Under the pieces are notes generated by a model. It searched no databases and had not been told where the DNA came from. It saw only the letters and a list, made by a program, of their open reading frames with translations. Shown here piece after piece: positions 22,600-34,332 of a stretch of DNA of 64,000 nucleotides. Each line of letters starts with the position of its first letter. Within the stretch, counting starts at the first letter, position 1. A program made the translations under genes and the position numbers. The DNA is from Lophius americanus (taxonomy: Eukaryota; Chordata; Actinopteri; Lophiiformes; Lophiidae): assembly GCA_037951165.1 (NCBI GenBank), contig JBBDHG010000011.1:2755001-2819000 (forward strand). Reading direction: 5' to 3'.

Positions 22600-23555
22600 G
22601 ACCTATAAATGTTTTGTAATGTCTTTGTACTTACTTTCCACTGTTTGATCACTCAGACTGTGTGTGTAAAGTGAAAGCAGAAATCTGTGTCGAATCAACC
22701 AACTTCACTTATATTTTTACAATTAGTTATAATTAATTTAAACACAGTAAAACATTTTGCTCTAATTTCTTCTTTACGATATGTGTAAATATATATCTGC
22801 CACAGAAATGTGTAGTTTTGATCAAAAATTAAACTAGCTCTGTTACATTGAGACAGAGCGTTAACTAAAGAAGAGAGTAACGTCTAACAGGCATGAAATA
22901 CTGGCATCACCAGTCAGAACCAGAAGTTATTTAATCCGTTCCTGTTGATCTAAATTCTTGATCAACATCTCATAAAAAGTGAAGGTACTTTATATTATAG
23001 ACATTCACTGGAAACAAAGCTTTATTATACTTAACGGTTTCTCTATGGAAAAACATGAAGGGATAATTTGCCACCCCCACAGAGCAGAGTAGAGGTCAGT
23101 AGTAGAATGATGTCTGAGGATGTCCCTTCACAACCAGGACACAAAAATACTCACTTCCTCCCACAGACACTAGTTGACGGATAGATCAATGCTCAACTCT
23201 ATCATATCACAAAACTTGTCTTCCACTATTATCTTTATTATATTTGATAATCCTGTAGCTCATGTGCCCCGCCCACCTTCATTTCACTTTAACTCCTCCA
23301 TCACACTGCTGGACCGAAAGCTACTGCATACGTTGGTGCCAAGTGGCATTACTGTATCATTATTTGCATTGTCTTACATTATCTATATTTTATTTTTCCA
23401 CACTCTGTGCACAAGAGTATATTCTTATGTTCTAATCTATATTTTACATTGTTGGTTTGATGTGTGTCCAGTGCTCTGAAAAATACTAAACTGTCAGAAT
23501 CTCCAACAGAATTCAACATAAAAAAGGCAAACTGAGTAAACTTAAATTATCAGTG
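22600..23555. other. Spacer, no gene recognised
   Basis: AT-rich. A weak similarity to the LINE 3' UTR (TATTCTTATGT) near 23.42 kb is all I see. Confidence 0.4.
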
Positions 23556-23559
23556 TAAA

Positions 23560-23905
23560 ACTGTATACACCGCTGAGCCTCAAGAGCTAGTTGTTCCATC
23601 TTCAGCAACGACAAATTCAACTAAATGCTTTTAATAAACTGGAGATCAGTCTCTAACATCACTGTGGGGGAATTTGGGACCGCACCTCTTTGCAGAACTG
23701 CTCCAGTGCAGCCACATCGGAAGATTTGTGAGAATCTTCTCACGTATGGCCTCAACATCTTAACAGCGGACTTTGACTAGGCCAACCCAAAACATTTATT
23801 CCTATTGAGCCACTCAGAGATGGACCTACTTGTCTATTGGAATCACTGTCTGTCTACATAAAGCAGTTGTTCTTTTGCTTCAACTCACAGTGATGACCTG
23901 AATTT
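23560..23905 (+). repeat. Interspersed repeat, copy 1
   Basis: Shares the ordered blocks GGAAGATTTGTGAG, GACTTTGACTAGGCC and TTATTCCTATTGAGCC with the copy at 24.17-24.54 kb. A common fish dispersed element; the family name is not certain. Confidence 0.6.
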
Positions 23906-23989
23906 CTTTGGTTGATATTGTTCATCTCTATTCTACTACTTGAACATAATCAGTTTATTAATAAGGTCAGTGAGGTTGTGTTGGCTGCT

Positions 23990-24155
23990 GTTTTGCTCAG
24001 TTGATGGAGCGGGCGACCCATGCACAGAGGCAGAGTTCTCCTGTTGCAGCAGGCAGAGGTTCAATTCCATCTCTGGCCCTTTGCTGAATGGTACCTCCCT
24101 GTTTCCTGTCTGTTCTTAGCTTTCCTGTCAATAAAGGCAATAAAGGACTGTTATA
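23990..24155 (+). mobile_element. tRNA-derived SINE
   Basis: Runs from TTGGCTGCTGTTTTGCTCAG (A-box region) through GGTTCAATTCCAT (B box) and GGCCCTTTGCTGAATGG to CTGTCAATAAAGGCAATAAA. This order is a well-known teleost SINE. It is mutated in the A box and lies between the two interspersed repeat copies. Confidence 0.8.
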
Positions 24156-24169
24156 AAATATATAAATGA

Positions 24170-24540
24170 TCAGTGTGAAAAAGTAGTTGAGCCACCTTTA
24201 GCAGCATCAACTGCAAGGAACTGCTTCCAATAACTGGAGATTAGTCTATGACAACACCATGAGGGAATTTAGGCCCACTCCTCCTAGCAGAACTCTTCAG
24301 TTCAGCTATATTGGAAGATTTGTGAGCATCTTGTCGAGTCTGGAAAGCAGAAAATCATGTTTTCCACAATAGTCGCAAGAAGTCCTGATCCAGAAGCAAC
24401 GTGGTGGACTTCGACTAGAGCCCCCCAAAATCTTTATTTCTGTTGATCCAGGCGGAGTTGGACTTACTCTTCTACTTGGAATAACTGTCTTTTTGCACAA
24501 CCCACTTGATTTTGAGCTTGAACTCCATGGGGTTATCTGA
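24170..24540 (+). repeat. Interspersed repeat, copy 2
   Basis: Direct, diverged repeat of 23.56-23.90 kb, with the SINE between the two. Confidence 0.6.
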
Positions 24541-24592
24541 CATTCTACTCAAGAATTACCGCTTCTTGTTCCCACCGCAGCGGTTTGATAGC

Positions 24593-26547
24593 CAGAGCCA
24601 ATCTAGAGCCTTATTTGGAACAAGTTTTTCGCAGATGGACTGGCTCCACCCCTTGAAAACGAGAGCTATTTGCGAAACCCAAAGCACATTGGTACAGAGG
24701 CAGGGGCCAGTGACGTAAGGGAGCCTGAGGCGAGATTATTGCAGTAAACAAAAACACTCTGTCTGTCCTGCTAACGAAGCCTTAGCGAGGGAGCGCCGCA
24801 TTTACTAGAATTGTAAGAAAATTATAAGTTTATAACGAAAAAATTACTATATACTATATAATAATGGTCATGAATTAAAGCAGTGGTGGTCGTGGAGGCG
24901 GAACCGAGCATTTGGACGTAGAGATTAAGCTACTACTGGACTGCTGCTCATCATACCAACATGAAGCTGAGGTCAACCTTCATCACAGGAATCACATAAG
25001 GTCAGATTAATTCTTTAAACAACAGTAATTCAGACTGCACTTATAAATACCATTCAATAAAAAACACAAACAAGTTAAACAGTTTTAAATTACAATGGGG
25101 TTGTAGATGAAGTGTAAAATAGAAAAGTGTTAGATTGTATAGTATCAAGTACGTACTGATTACAGTGTGGGATATAATACAGTATAAGGTAAAGAGTATT
25201 ATATTCCAGTATAGGGGTAGACAAGGGGTCAAATAGAATACGGTGTTTGATCTCATATTATGTAAGTTCTGATTATGATGTGGGAGATACTATAGCATTA
25301 GGTAAAGAGTATTATAATCCATTACGGAGGTATAAGTGTGTATAGTAGTGTTAGATTGTATAATATCTTACTGTATGAGTACTGATTATAGTGTGGGTTA
25401 TAATGATACGGTATCAGATAGTAGTAAAGTCTTCTTTAAAGTACATCAATATAACTTGCAGTTTTGTCAGACATGGATGTTTTTTTAAGTGTTATTTGCC
25501 ATTCTTGTGCACAGGAAAACATAACCAACAAGAACGATGAGCTGCGATATCTGGAGCACACAGAAAAGAGATTCTTGCAGCACAGCTGAAGAAAACAAGC
25601 GACAATGAAGTGTCAAGGTCTTTATTAGAAAACTTAATTGGACACATTAGCATTGCATTGCATACTATTATATTATTGTGACCTTTGTAGTTCTTGTATG
25701 ATACTTCAAAAAATGCTTTTTGAAAATAAATACATTTCTGCTACAATATACTCAATTTATAAAACATAATACAATACTTAAAGTATTGATGTGTACCAAA
25801 TCAAAAATGGTACACCAAATCAAAAATGTTATATAAAAAAATTCACCCCCTCTTTTAAAGGACGCCATTAATGATTCCTCTAATATCTGTTAAAGTTGAC
25901 CGTTAAGTATAATAAAGCTTTTTTTGCAGTAGAGCATTACTAAACCTTAAAGTTATAATGCCAAAACGGAACGTTTTATATTTACATGAAAGTCTGGAAA
26001 TTAATCAGTGAAATTGTCTCCGTGTTCGCCACAGATGCTCTGGAGCACGCAGCAGGTGAGTTTCACGCCATTGTCTGCCAGGCTGCCTGTAAAGATAAAC
26101 GTCTTTGTATAATTCATTTTTTCTGGTTAAATAAAACGCGATCAGCTGCAGTGAAGTTGCTGCTATATGGCTAGTTGAAACAAACATGCTAACAGCTAAC
26201 ATGCTACCATTAACATCTTACGTTCAGCGTTAATTAAGAGTGAGGAGGTGGACGGTACTTACCTATCTTCTCTGATGTGATCGCTGTCCACGGCGTTCAA
26301 AACCAGCGGATGAATCCGTAAAAGCATTCATGTTTAGATGCCAATTTAGTCACGTAAGTCTAGTAGCACGACCTGCGAGGGGACGTTAGCCGCCATTGTT
26401 GTTATGGTTTGAGCGCAAGGGTCGCTGGGAAAACGGACACGTACCCAAGACGTAAGTAGTGACGCAGTGACGGGGGTTGTTAGCCAGTGGGAACGTGAGG
26501 CGTTCATGCGCTGAACCAATTGAGAACCGGCTCTAGCACCGGCTCTG
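24593..26547. mobile_element. Possible non-autonomous hAT-like element
   Basis: Ends are imperfect inverted repeats: CAGAGCCAATCTAGAGCC on the left and the complement of CAGAGCCGGTGCTAGAGCC on the right. CA ends and subterminal CpG-rich sequence suit hAT elements. No transposase is seen, and the 8-bp flanks do not match, so the call is tentative. Confidence 0.45.
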
Positions 26548-27446
26548 ATTCTGGTCCTATGTCGGTAGAAAGTAAGGTAATGGTCACTTACTCATTGTGA
26601 ATATCTTTGGTTAATCTTAAATCTCCTTAAGATTAATTTGAAAAAAGGACCAACAAAAGCTGTGTTTCAAGCTGATTTCATTTGACGTCAAACCCGTCCT
26701 TTGTTTGTGGAGAGCATTTTAACCTGCGTCACAGTTTTTGCTTTAGCAACCCGAAATAGAAAAACGTCAATCAAATCAATTTGAGACATAGATTTCAATC
26801 TTTCTAAAGATCAGACAAATCATGCAATAGAACTGAAGACTTGTGTTTTTCATTATGTTGTTTTTTAATTGCAGATGAGAAGTTAATTAAAGATGAAATG
26901 GTTGTGAGAAAAATAAAAGCTATGAAAAGCACAGTTATGTCACGAAATCAACGTGAGTAGCTCCTTTGTAGGTCGGTCCAGGTTTTGGCTTTAACACTTT
27001 GAACATGTTTACACGAACCCAGTTCCACTACCCAAACAATACATGCTGTCAATAGTAGCTCTATTTATCTTATTACATCATTTTATATCTGGAGTACAGT
27101 AAAGGAAAGCATTTCAGTAAAGATTGAATACAAACACTACTTGATTAGGTTCAGGAAAACATCTTAAAGGCCACTTGATAGGTCATTAAATGTATGTCAC
27201 AGATGCTTTAAGAACACGGTGTTTGTGTCTGAATGAGATACAGCCCTATGAAGAAATGGTAATATTTGATGTTTGATTCTTTGGAGATGAGCCCAGGCTG
27301 AGTTACATTCTATAATGACACCTGGATTAGAAGTCTTCAGAGAATGACATGAATGTTGGCAAATTACAGCTCTCTCTAAGCATGCACCATGCTACTACAG
27401 ATTATTTGACTACTTCATGTTTTATAAGCATTATAGTTTTGCTATG
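26548..27446. other. Spacer 3' of the first chemerin-like gene
   Basis: Should include the 3' UTR of the chemerin-like gene; I could not fix a clear poly(A) signal. No other gene seen. Confidence 0.4.
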
Positions 27447-27539
27447 TTATTTGTTGTTATTTCTCACAGCTAACAGTGTTGGAGCTCCGCTGTTGTAACT
27501 CATTTTTCTACAGTAATCTATCCTTGTGGTCCTCATGTC
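27447..27539 (-). CDS. rarres2: rarres2-like A exon 4
   Basis: Encodes DMRTTRIDYCRKMSYNSG... to the stop TAA. Acceptor TTTCAG. Contains the sixth cysteine. Confidence 0.85.
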   Translation of the reverse strand, partial: DMRTTRIDYCRKMSYNSGAPTLLAVRNNNK

Positions 27540-30500
27540 CTGAAATTAAACACAAACAGGAAAACATACATTATTAAAATGTCTGTTCAAGCAGCATTTG
27601 TGTGGACAAAGCAATACAATAACTTGTAAAGACAAATATTGTTGTTGTGAATAGGGTGATTAGTCCACAGGGGGAATGGAATCAAGCACATTTGGTGGAT
27701 TTGAACAAGAAATAAATGATAAATGAAAAGGGACAAGAAACAGAAGTTGAACTTTTCATTTTAATTTACACTACACAGCGCGGGAAAGCGCGTCAACGGC
27801 AGTTTCATCTCTACAACCCCTCAGTGGCTTCAAGCGTGGCTTAGCCACTACACATTACATAATAAATTCCCTAGTCAGCAAGGGAACGTTCGGTTCATAG
27901 CAGTGCCATTATGGCAGGGAAGGGGGACCCTACATAAACATCAGGGGCTGGTTTTAATAACATGACTGATGGGTATGTACCACCTTTGCCCTGAGATTTT
28001 ATATTGTCTAACTTTATGGAAAGATTTAACTAGAGTTGCACCATGTGCAATCGTCATGAGAATTACGAATCTTTTTTCTTTAAAGTTTTAAAATCATAAT
28101 GCGTACTATATTTTAAGTGTTCTTATTTTCAAGGATTAAAGTATAAGAAAGGCTAGTCAGCATTGTGTATGTATTCTGACCTGTTGAAATGAATATACCC
28201 TCTGTGCTTTTCTTAAATCATTTATATGAGAATCCGAAGTGAATCTAAAAATGCTGGCTTTGTTCAGGCACTTCGAGTCTTATGGCTGGCTCTGAACTCC
28301 CACTAGCCTTAGCCGCTCTGGTAAAGTTAGCTTATTTGAAATTAATATGTTCCTCAGGGTGATTAAATTTGAAGTATGTGATCCATTTTGTTGTGCCAAA
28401 CGCTTTCAGGGTTGTTCTGCCGCAGCTTCTTATCTCTTTATGTTTTAAAACAATAAATTACAGCATAGATATACATAGAGGGGCTCTATTGGTGTTACAA
28501 ATTGTGATGTGTGCGTTTTCTGGTTTATTTGTTAGATGTTCGGAATCTTGGTAGCTCAAGGTTGGTGTGCGTTTACGGCGAATGCTTGTAACCGGCACGT
28601 AACCTGCCTCAAGTGAGGCTGATTGACCAGTTGCAGATTTATCAAAGATCAAATTAGGCCAAATCTAGCAGCATGAGCTTCAATGCAAGATTCAGAAGTG
28701 CATATTCAGATGATGTATAACCAAACCACAGTAGAACATGCTTTATTCACTTTACTAAGCAGCTGGAATGAATCCATGTGAGAAGGGATAAAATAAATTG
28801 GAACATTTAAACATAGTAGAACTTATTGCAGCACAACTTGCTGCAAAAATTAATGCTGGTTTGATAAAGTGGTATCAGAACATGGAGCGCTATTTTGGCG
28901 GCAAAAGGGGGATTTCAAGAAAATTAGGCAGGTTGTTTTGATATAGTTTATCTGTGTATATGACAGTTGTGTGTGTACGTGTGTCTTTAAGGGTGTAGCC
29001 AAGGAGGATTGGGGTAAAAGTGAAGTCTTGGGTATATTTTTCTGTCAGGGGAATGTCTCGAAAAAAAGGGAATATTTTTCTTCAATTTGAGATAAAGAGG
29101 AGTGTCTCTACAATGATTGAAAAATGATACCATTATCAAAATATTAAATATTAAATATTTGGAGAGGGAATACAACTCTGAAAAAGGAGAACCTTTCAAA
29201 GGGTGTAACAATTTGCATAAAGGTGACATTGGTGATACCTCAGTGAGTCTTGGTCTCTGGATGCAGTGCAAATACGGCGTTGGGCTCGATGCAATCTGGT
29301 CATTTTCTGTTTTGTAGCAAACTGTGCAGTCCATCAGTGGCTGCAAAGTCATTGAAATCTTAGAAAACCGTGACGATGCTGTTCATCTTTTCAGTTCTGA
29401 ACCTAGGCATCTTTGAAAATCCACTCACCCTGTCATTCCTGAAGGGACATCTCTGCATGTTTGAGTGAGTTGTTCCTTTGGCACACTTGGTGGGTTTCAG
29501 CTGAAAGTGGTGGTAGAGGTATCTCAGACCGAAACCGGACTGAAAGAGAGCAGAGGGTTATAATGTGAGAGGTCAAAGGGCAAAGTAAAGTCTAGGAAAG
29601 AGGCGCGTTACTTTAGTAGTGATTGTTTGGCACCACTGCATGCTTTCTCTATATAAATGTAAGGAGCAGTAAAACACAACTGTATTTTCAGGTTTATGTC
29701 AGGCAGAAGAGATAAATCAAGATGGCAGGCATAAAAATAAGAACATGAAACAGAAAGGAAATATTTTTAAGAAAATCCTTCCTCCGCGTCTGTGTTTTTC
29801 TGTCCACTGTTTTTCTCCAACTGAGATCTTTCATGCTGTAGACATGGCACTAACAGAAGTTGAAATAAAGTTTCTAATCCCTAAAATAAATATCACTTTA
29901 ATATGACATGTCGTTGAGTTAGGACCGCCAGTGGAAATAGTCCCTTTTCACTTAAATACTTTGAGTACATCTCATGGCTTGTACTTCTTCTTTTTTACTT
30001 GAACACAGAAGTTGAATCAATGCTTATTTTACTGGAGTCACTTTTTGGCACACATAACACTACTACTTCTTCAAAACAACTGGCAACAACTGGCAACAAC
30101 TGGCGGTGGTATCCGCCACTGCACTTATGGATGATAATAGGCAGAATTTACCCTTGGGTCTACTATCAATGCCTCTTGTCTTTTTCAGAAAGACAGAAAA
30201 AAGAAATGTGGCACAATACCGAATTATACACAATAAACTCTTGATCTGCATTATGTTAGAGGATCTCTAGGTAGCTGTCGGTCCCTGCCCCTTTGGATCC
30301 AAATGTCTGATCAGTTGTCACGTGTAGCTGAATGCAAAGTATTTCTTACAGTAACCTTTTTTTAGCATTTCAACAACTGAATTATGAAACTATTTTAATG
30401 TGAATTATAAACCATATGAGATTAACGTGGAAGAGGAAATGGCCAAGATTCTTAAGGTTATGCAGAAATATCCCAACCAAGCAGAACAATCATCCCATCA

Positions 30501-31258
30501 AAGTTTTTTCAGGATTTGTTGTGTGCATTTTTTTCGTTTTTGATTCGGATATCATCTTATTCTTTTCTTCATTGCTTCGGGAGTTCATCTGGGTTTTAAA
30601 AATGTATGTGCATCAGTTTCAGAGCAGTATCCACAAAGCTGAGGGAATGTTCCTTTAATCTGTACATCCCAATTATGACACAACTTGTTAGGGCTTTCCT
30701 TTGAAACAGCTGAATACCTCATGAAACTTTGATGTACCTGACCCAAAGCAGATTTAAAAACATGGAAGAGCTTGAATTCCGTGAATTGAGAGTTCCGCTC
30801 TTAATACAGACCCCCGGAGTAAAGTGGGAGCAGAATTAATCTGAAGCAGAATTTCATTTTCGTTATTATTCAAATCTAAACGTTCCGTTAATGCTACTTT
30901 AATTGAAGATCTTTCCACTCTAGGAGAACAATTGTTTTTAATCTGCCAAGTCATAAATTCCTGTTAATGTTCAATGAAAGCAAAAAGAGATCAAATATAT
31001 ATTTACTTTAAGTCTTCAGTCCAAGAATTGATTTAAGAACTGATAATAAACCTTCTCAGAGCTTACCTCAATGTGTGACTTATCCAGACTTCTCAAGAAG
31101 CGAAAATGGTGGTGCACCCCAGAATAAGAGTTAAGTTGCTCTAATGCCAGATCAACCCCCATCCTGTAGTTTTCAGCCAGCCCAATATAAGGATCCTGGG
31201 CCTCGGCGGAGTACAGCACAGCATAAGCACAAACCAGCAACAGCAACCCCGCAGCCAT
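27447..31258 (-). CDS. rarres2: Chemerin-like protein (rarres2-like), copy A
   Basis: A four-exon gene of 165 aa: 31067-31258, 29429-29539, 29239-29340 and 27447-27539, all junctions phase 0 with GT/AG. Chemerin (retinoic acid receptor responder 2) is a secreted chemoattractant and adipokine with a cystatin-like fold, activated by C-terminal cleavage. Residues 1-20 form a signal peptide (AAGLLLLVCAYAVLYSAEA). The mature part carries the family's GVDLALEQLNS helix, the YHHF strand and six cysteines (83, 95, 106, 109, 127, 145), as expected for three disulphides. Human chemerin is 163 aa. The C-terminus ends SGAPTLLAVRNNNK, without the aromatic-rich peptide that activates the receptor in mammals. 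Intron 3 holds a Tc1-like relic. A second copy follows upstream at 33.5-34.3 kb. Confidence 0.88.
28888..28950 (+). mobile_element. Tc1-like 3' end relic in rarres2-like A intron 3
   Basis: Short fragment TTTTGGCGGCAAAAGGGGG followed by AATTAGGCAGGTTGTTTTGA. This is the 3' end region of the same Tc1-like family found at 3.2, 58.6 and 63.9 kb. Confidence 0.55.
29239..29340 (-). CDS. rarres2: rarres2-like A exon 3
   Basis: 34 codons, PLMDCTVCYKTEN...RPRLTE, with a C-x-x-C pair and a further cysteine. Confidence 0.88.
29429..29539 (-). CDS. rarres2: rarres2-like A exon 2
   Basis: 37 codons, SGFGLRYLYHHFQLKPTKC...CPFRNDR; two cysteines. Confidence 0.88.
31067..31258 (-). CDS. rarres2: rarres2-like A exon 1 (start, signal peptide)
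   Basis: 64 codons from ATG at 31258 to the donor GTAAGC. Encodes the signal peptide and the first cystatin-like helix. Confidence 0.9.
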
Positions 31259-33485
31259 CTTTCTCCGAGTGTGTGAAGAAATCAGCTCAGCTGAGATGTC
31301 GAAATCCCTCCTCTCTCTCTGGCATCAATACTTGTGTCTAAAACAAGCCCTATTATGGGGTGTGATCATCAACAGGCCGCCTGCAGCACCAACTGTTTAC
31401 TTTCAATCTCCAGATTCCTGGAATGCCCCTAGGGATGAAGATTAAAGCATGTTCAAACAAAACATATTCTCAACATGGAGTTTCCGCGTCAAACATCTGC
31501 TTACCAGAAGTGAGGTGACACACAGATCCTTAGATGCTGGAAACGAGCTGTATGGATGAGTAGTTCTGGAAACGAGCCCAACATGCCACAAAAAGTCTTT
31601 GACTCCAGAACAAAAAATACAGGTCATCCCCCATCAGGGGGTGAAGGAACTAGTCAGAACTGCTTCATCAGCTCTCTTGTTTTTGCATTGACAGCAAAGT
31701 GGGTCACTCGTAGGAATTTAGTTGTTTTTCTTCGTATGTCATGGGTGGAGTGTGTAATGAGACAGTTTTTGTCCAAATGATTGTGCAATGGTCAAGTGAA
31801 GAGTTTCTCAATTCCGCTTCAACACTTGTTGATCCATGTGAGTCAGTGAGGCTGGAGGGAAGTAGGATTCAGATGCTTTATCTGAGTAAACTCTTAGCTC
31901 AGGGTAGGATATATAGAATTCCACTACAAGTACAAAGATTCTGAATGAGTTATCTTCTGTTCTATCTTTTGAGCTACATTATTGTCCATAAAGAGGAAAA
32001 AAACATCAATGATGGTCTGTGCTACTCTGACTGTGTTTCCTCATTTCAGTGAACTTTGGCTCTGTTTATTTTTGAGCTAATTCCACAGAAACCATCCTGG
32101 TGCTATTCACTCCAGAACCAAATGTTAAGTTATCCACAGGTGAAAATAGTCATTATTTAATATGTGAGAAGCTGTTTTAAGAAAATTACTTGGTATTTTT
32201 CGTGTTTTCCAAGTTCGATATCTTCAGTAGGAACGAATGGCTTTTCGGTTCTGAGTGCCTAACACTTTGGTCTTTTTACAGAATTTGTTGCTCATAACAA
32301 CCATAATATTAGCAGCAATGTTTTTCGAATACTGACCTCACTCAAATCTGGTTAAAGTAGATTGTCAATATCTACTGTGTATTAATCAAAAATGGAACTT
32401 TGATTGCTCAGGTAGTAAAATTTATTCACAATTTTGTTGGAAAAAAAATCGGCAGTCCATCTTGTTTTTCTTAAGAAGTGGCACAAAAGCAAATGCTGAG
32501 AGAGAATTCTTATAGAGTTATATACATATTGGCATGTATGGAAGCAGAATGCATTCACGTGGGATATTGTGAAAAACCATAACATTGTATTTAGATAGAT
32601 AATAAAAGTTTAGTTCAATCCCGTATTATTTTGGGCTTGGCCTGAAGAGATTGATACTCATATTTTCAGTCATACTGACTTTATTTTACACTGGAAAAAA
32701 AATCCAACTGCAATAATAAGCAAAGAACTATGAATACGAGGTGATTTTTTCTTGTAATAAGTAAAAAAAATTAACAAGGGAATATTTGGTTGTTAAGATT
32801 TCTTGAAGTAAGACAAGGTATTTAGATAAAAGAGATCTTTAAATGAGCTGAGAAATTTCAATTATAGATTTATTTTGCTAATATAAGGAGTTGTTTTTAC
32901 CGCATTAAGGTAAAAACAACTCCTATAAACTCCTATAAACTTTTTCTTTCTTTTTTTTCACTTAAAAGTAGCTTCATGTCAATTTCTTTCCTTCAGGGAC
33001 ATTTAACTTATTATAAGTTGTACAGTATAATAGTGATGTCATTCTAGATTTAAGACCATCACAGATATTTAAGATAAAACGTCCTTATGTTAGCTGGAAA
33101 TGTTCATATTGAGCAATTGAGATATTCAAGATGCATCCTCTAAAAACAAGTCCATATATTTCACTGAAATGTCACTTGTTAAGTGTTTGTGTCTTTTATC
33201 AAATGCAAAGAGTTATTCTGACTAGAAATTAGAAAAATAAATTTAATAAGATTTTGAGTTCTTGCAGCAGTTTGTCGACTCAGGATTTTACATTTGTTTA
33301 AACAGAAGTCCTTTTCGGATCTCCGGGACATCAAATTATTTCCCCTGGATGAGTTTTCATCAATCAGCTCAATTGCTGGTCATTATCATGTAATTCTGAA
33401 AACTGTTGAAAATGTTTTTTTCTTTTTAAGTAAATGCATTACAATTCAGTAGAGAGGTGACATATGAAATGATTCATCCGAGGGT
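31259..33485. other. Spacer between the two chemerin-like genes
   Basis: Contains the promoter side of copy A (no TATA box seen; a CAGCTGAGCTG palindrome near 31.29 kb) and the 3' end of copy B, for which ATTAAA on the minus strand at 33247-33242 is a possible poly(A) signal. A perfect 16-bp hairpin lies at 32886-32924. Confidence 0.5.
32886..32924. repeat. Perfect 16-bp inverted repeat (hairpin)
   Basis: AGGAGTTGTTTTTACC, a 7-nt loop GCATTAA, then GGTAAAAACAACTCCT. It is followed by a short direct repeat (CTCCTATAAA twice). Confidence 0.9.
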
Positions 33486-33575
33486 TCACTTTGATCCTGT
33501 TGATGCCAGTAGAGTTGGGGATCCACTACTGTAACCCATTCGGTTGCAGTAATCCATTCGGCCTGTTTTCATCTC
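33486..33575 (-). CDS. rarres2: rarres2-like B exon 4
   Basis: EMKTGRMDYCNRMGYSSG... to TGA; acceptor TGGCAG. Confidence 0.88.
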   Translation of the reverse strand, partial: EMKTGRMDYCNRMGYSSGSPTLLASTGSK

Positions 33576-34332
33576 CTGCCATTCAGAAAATAATGAAGAT
33601 AAGGGGAACAATGTCACAAACAATGTCATGAAGCTGTTTCGTAATGAGGTTTAGTGATTGACATGAGACAGCGTGACAGACTAACCTGTGTGAGGGTGGT
33701 CTTGTGGACACAGTGGATATAAGGTTTGGGCTCCGGCTCAATATCCTCTCTGAATGTTTTGTAACAGACTGCGCAGTCTATGAGAGGCTGCATGAAAACA
33801 CAGCACACAGACAAGTCAGAGCAAGCACTCACCCTTCCATTCCACACTTATGACTCAGAAAAGCCTCTGGAAATCCGACAAATCTCACTCTGTCATTCCT
33901 GAACTGACATCCTGTGGAGTCGACCGTTCCTTTGGGACAGTTGGTGGCCTTTAGGTAGAAGTGGTGGTAGATGTATTTGACATCAAAAGCAGACTGAAAG
34001 ATAAAACATTTCCTGTTAAAATCACCACATTGTTTGATATGTATAGCTTTTACCTATGATGATTTTACTCGCAATATCCACGCAATAATGAAGAAATGAC
34101 AAGCACTGATTTTGAAAGCAGACACACGGTACGCTACCTGAATGTCTGACTGTAAGAGACTCCTCAGGAAGAGAAAGTGGTGCTGGATTCCGGCATGAGA
34201 GTGGAGCTTCTCCAAGGCCAGGTCAACTCCTTTCCTAAAGGAGTCAGAAAGTCTATCGTATTTATTCTCCTGCGTGTTACAGGAGATGATCAAGGCTTCG
34301 ATGCTAAACAGCAGCAGCAACAAAGCAGCCAT
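33486..34332 (-). CDS. rarres2: Chemerin-like protein (rarres2-like), copy B
   Basis: A compact four-exon paralogue of 163 aa: 34138-34332, 33889-33993, 33686-33787 and 33486-33575, all junctions phase 0. A hydrophobic signal peptide (AALLLLLFSIEALIISC) precedes the cystatin-like domain: GVDLALEKLHSHAGIQHHF, the YHHFYL strand, and six cysteines at 84, 94, 105, 108, 126 and 144. It ends SGSPTLLASTGSK. I place the start at 34332, just after a TTTCAG acceptor-like site; an in-frame extension upstream is open but lacks family similarity and begins before the signal peptide. Introns are far shorter than in copy A. It lies 2.2 kb upstream of copy A in the same orientation, so the pair is a tandem duplication. 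Which copy is ancestral is unknown. Confidence 0.88.
33686..33787 (-). CDS. rarres2: rarres2-like B exon 3
   Basis: 34 codons, PLIDCAVCYKTFRED...KTTLTQ. Confidence 0.9.
33889..33993 (-). CDS. rarres2: rarres2-like B exon 2
   Basis: 35 codons, SAFDVKYIYHHFYLKATNC...CQFRNDR. Confidence 0.9.
34138..34332 (-). CDS. rarres2: rarres2-like B exon 1 (start, signal peptide)
   Basis: 65 codons, ATG at 34332, donor GTAGCG after DIQ. Confidence 0.88.

Noticed and set aside
23990..24080. Possible tRNA gene
   Set aside because: Fits the head of a known type of teleost SINE with its tail (CAATAAAGGC) downstream.
25515..25590. Stretch reading NKNDELR after an acceptor-like CACAG, resembling lectin SKNDELR
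   Set aside because: Only six residues match, the following sequence and the frame end do not fit the lectin exon, and nucleotide similarity does not continue on either side. Treated as coincidence.
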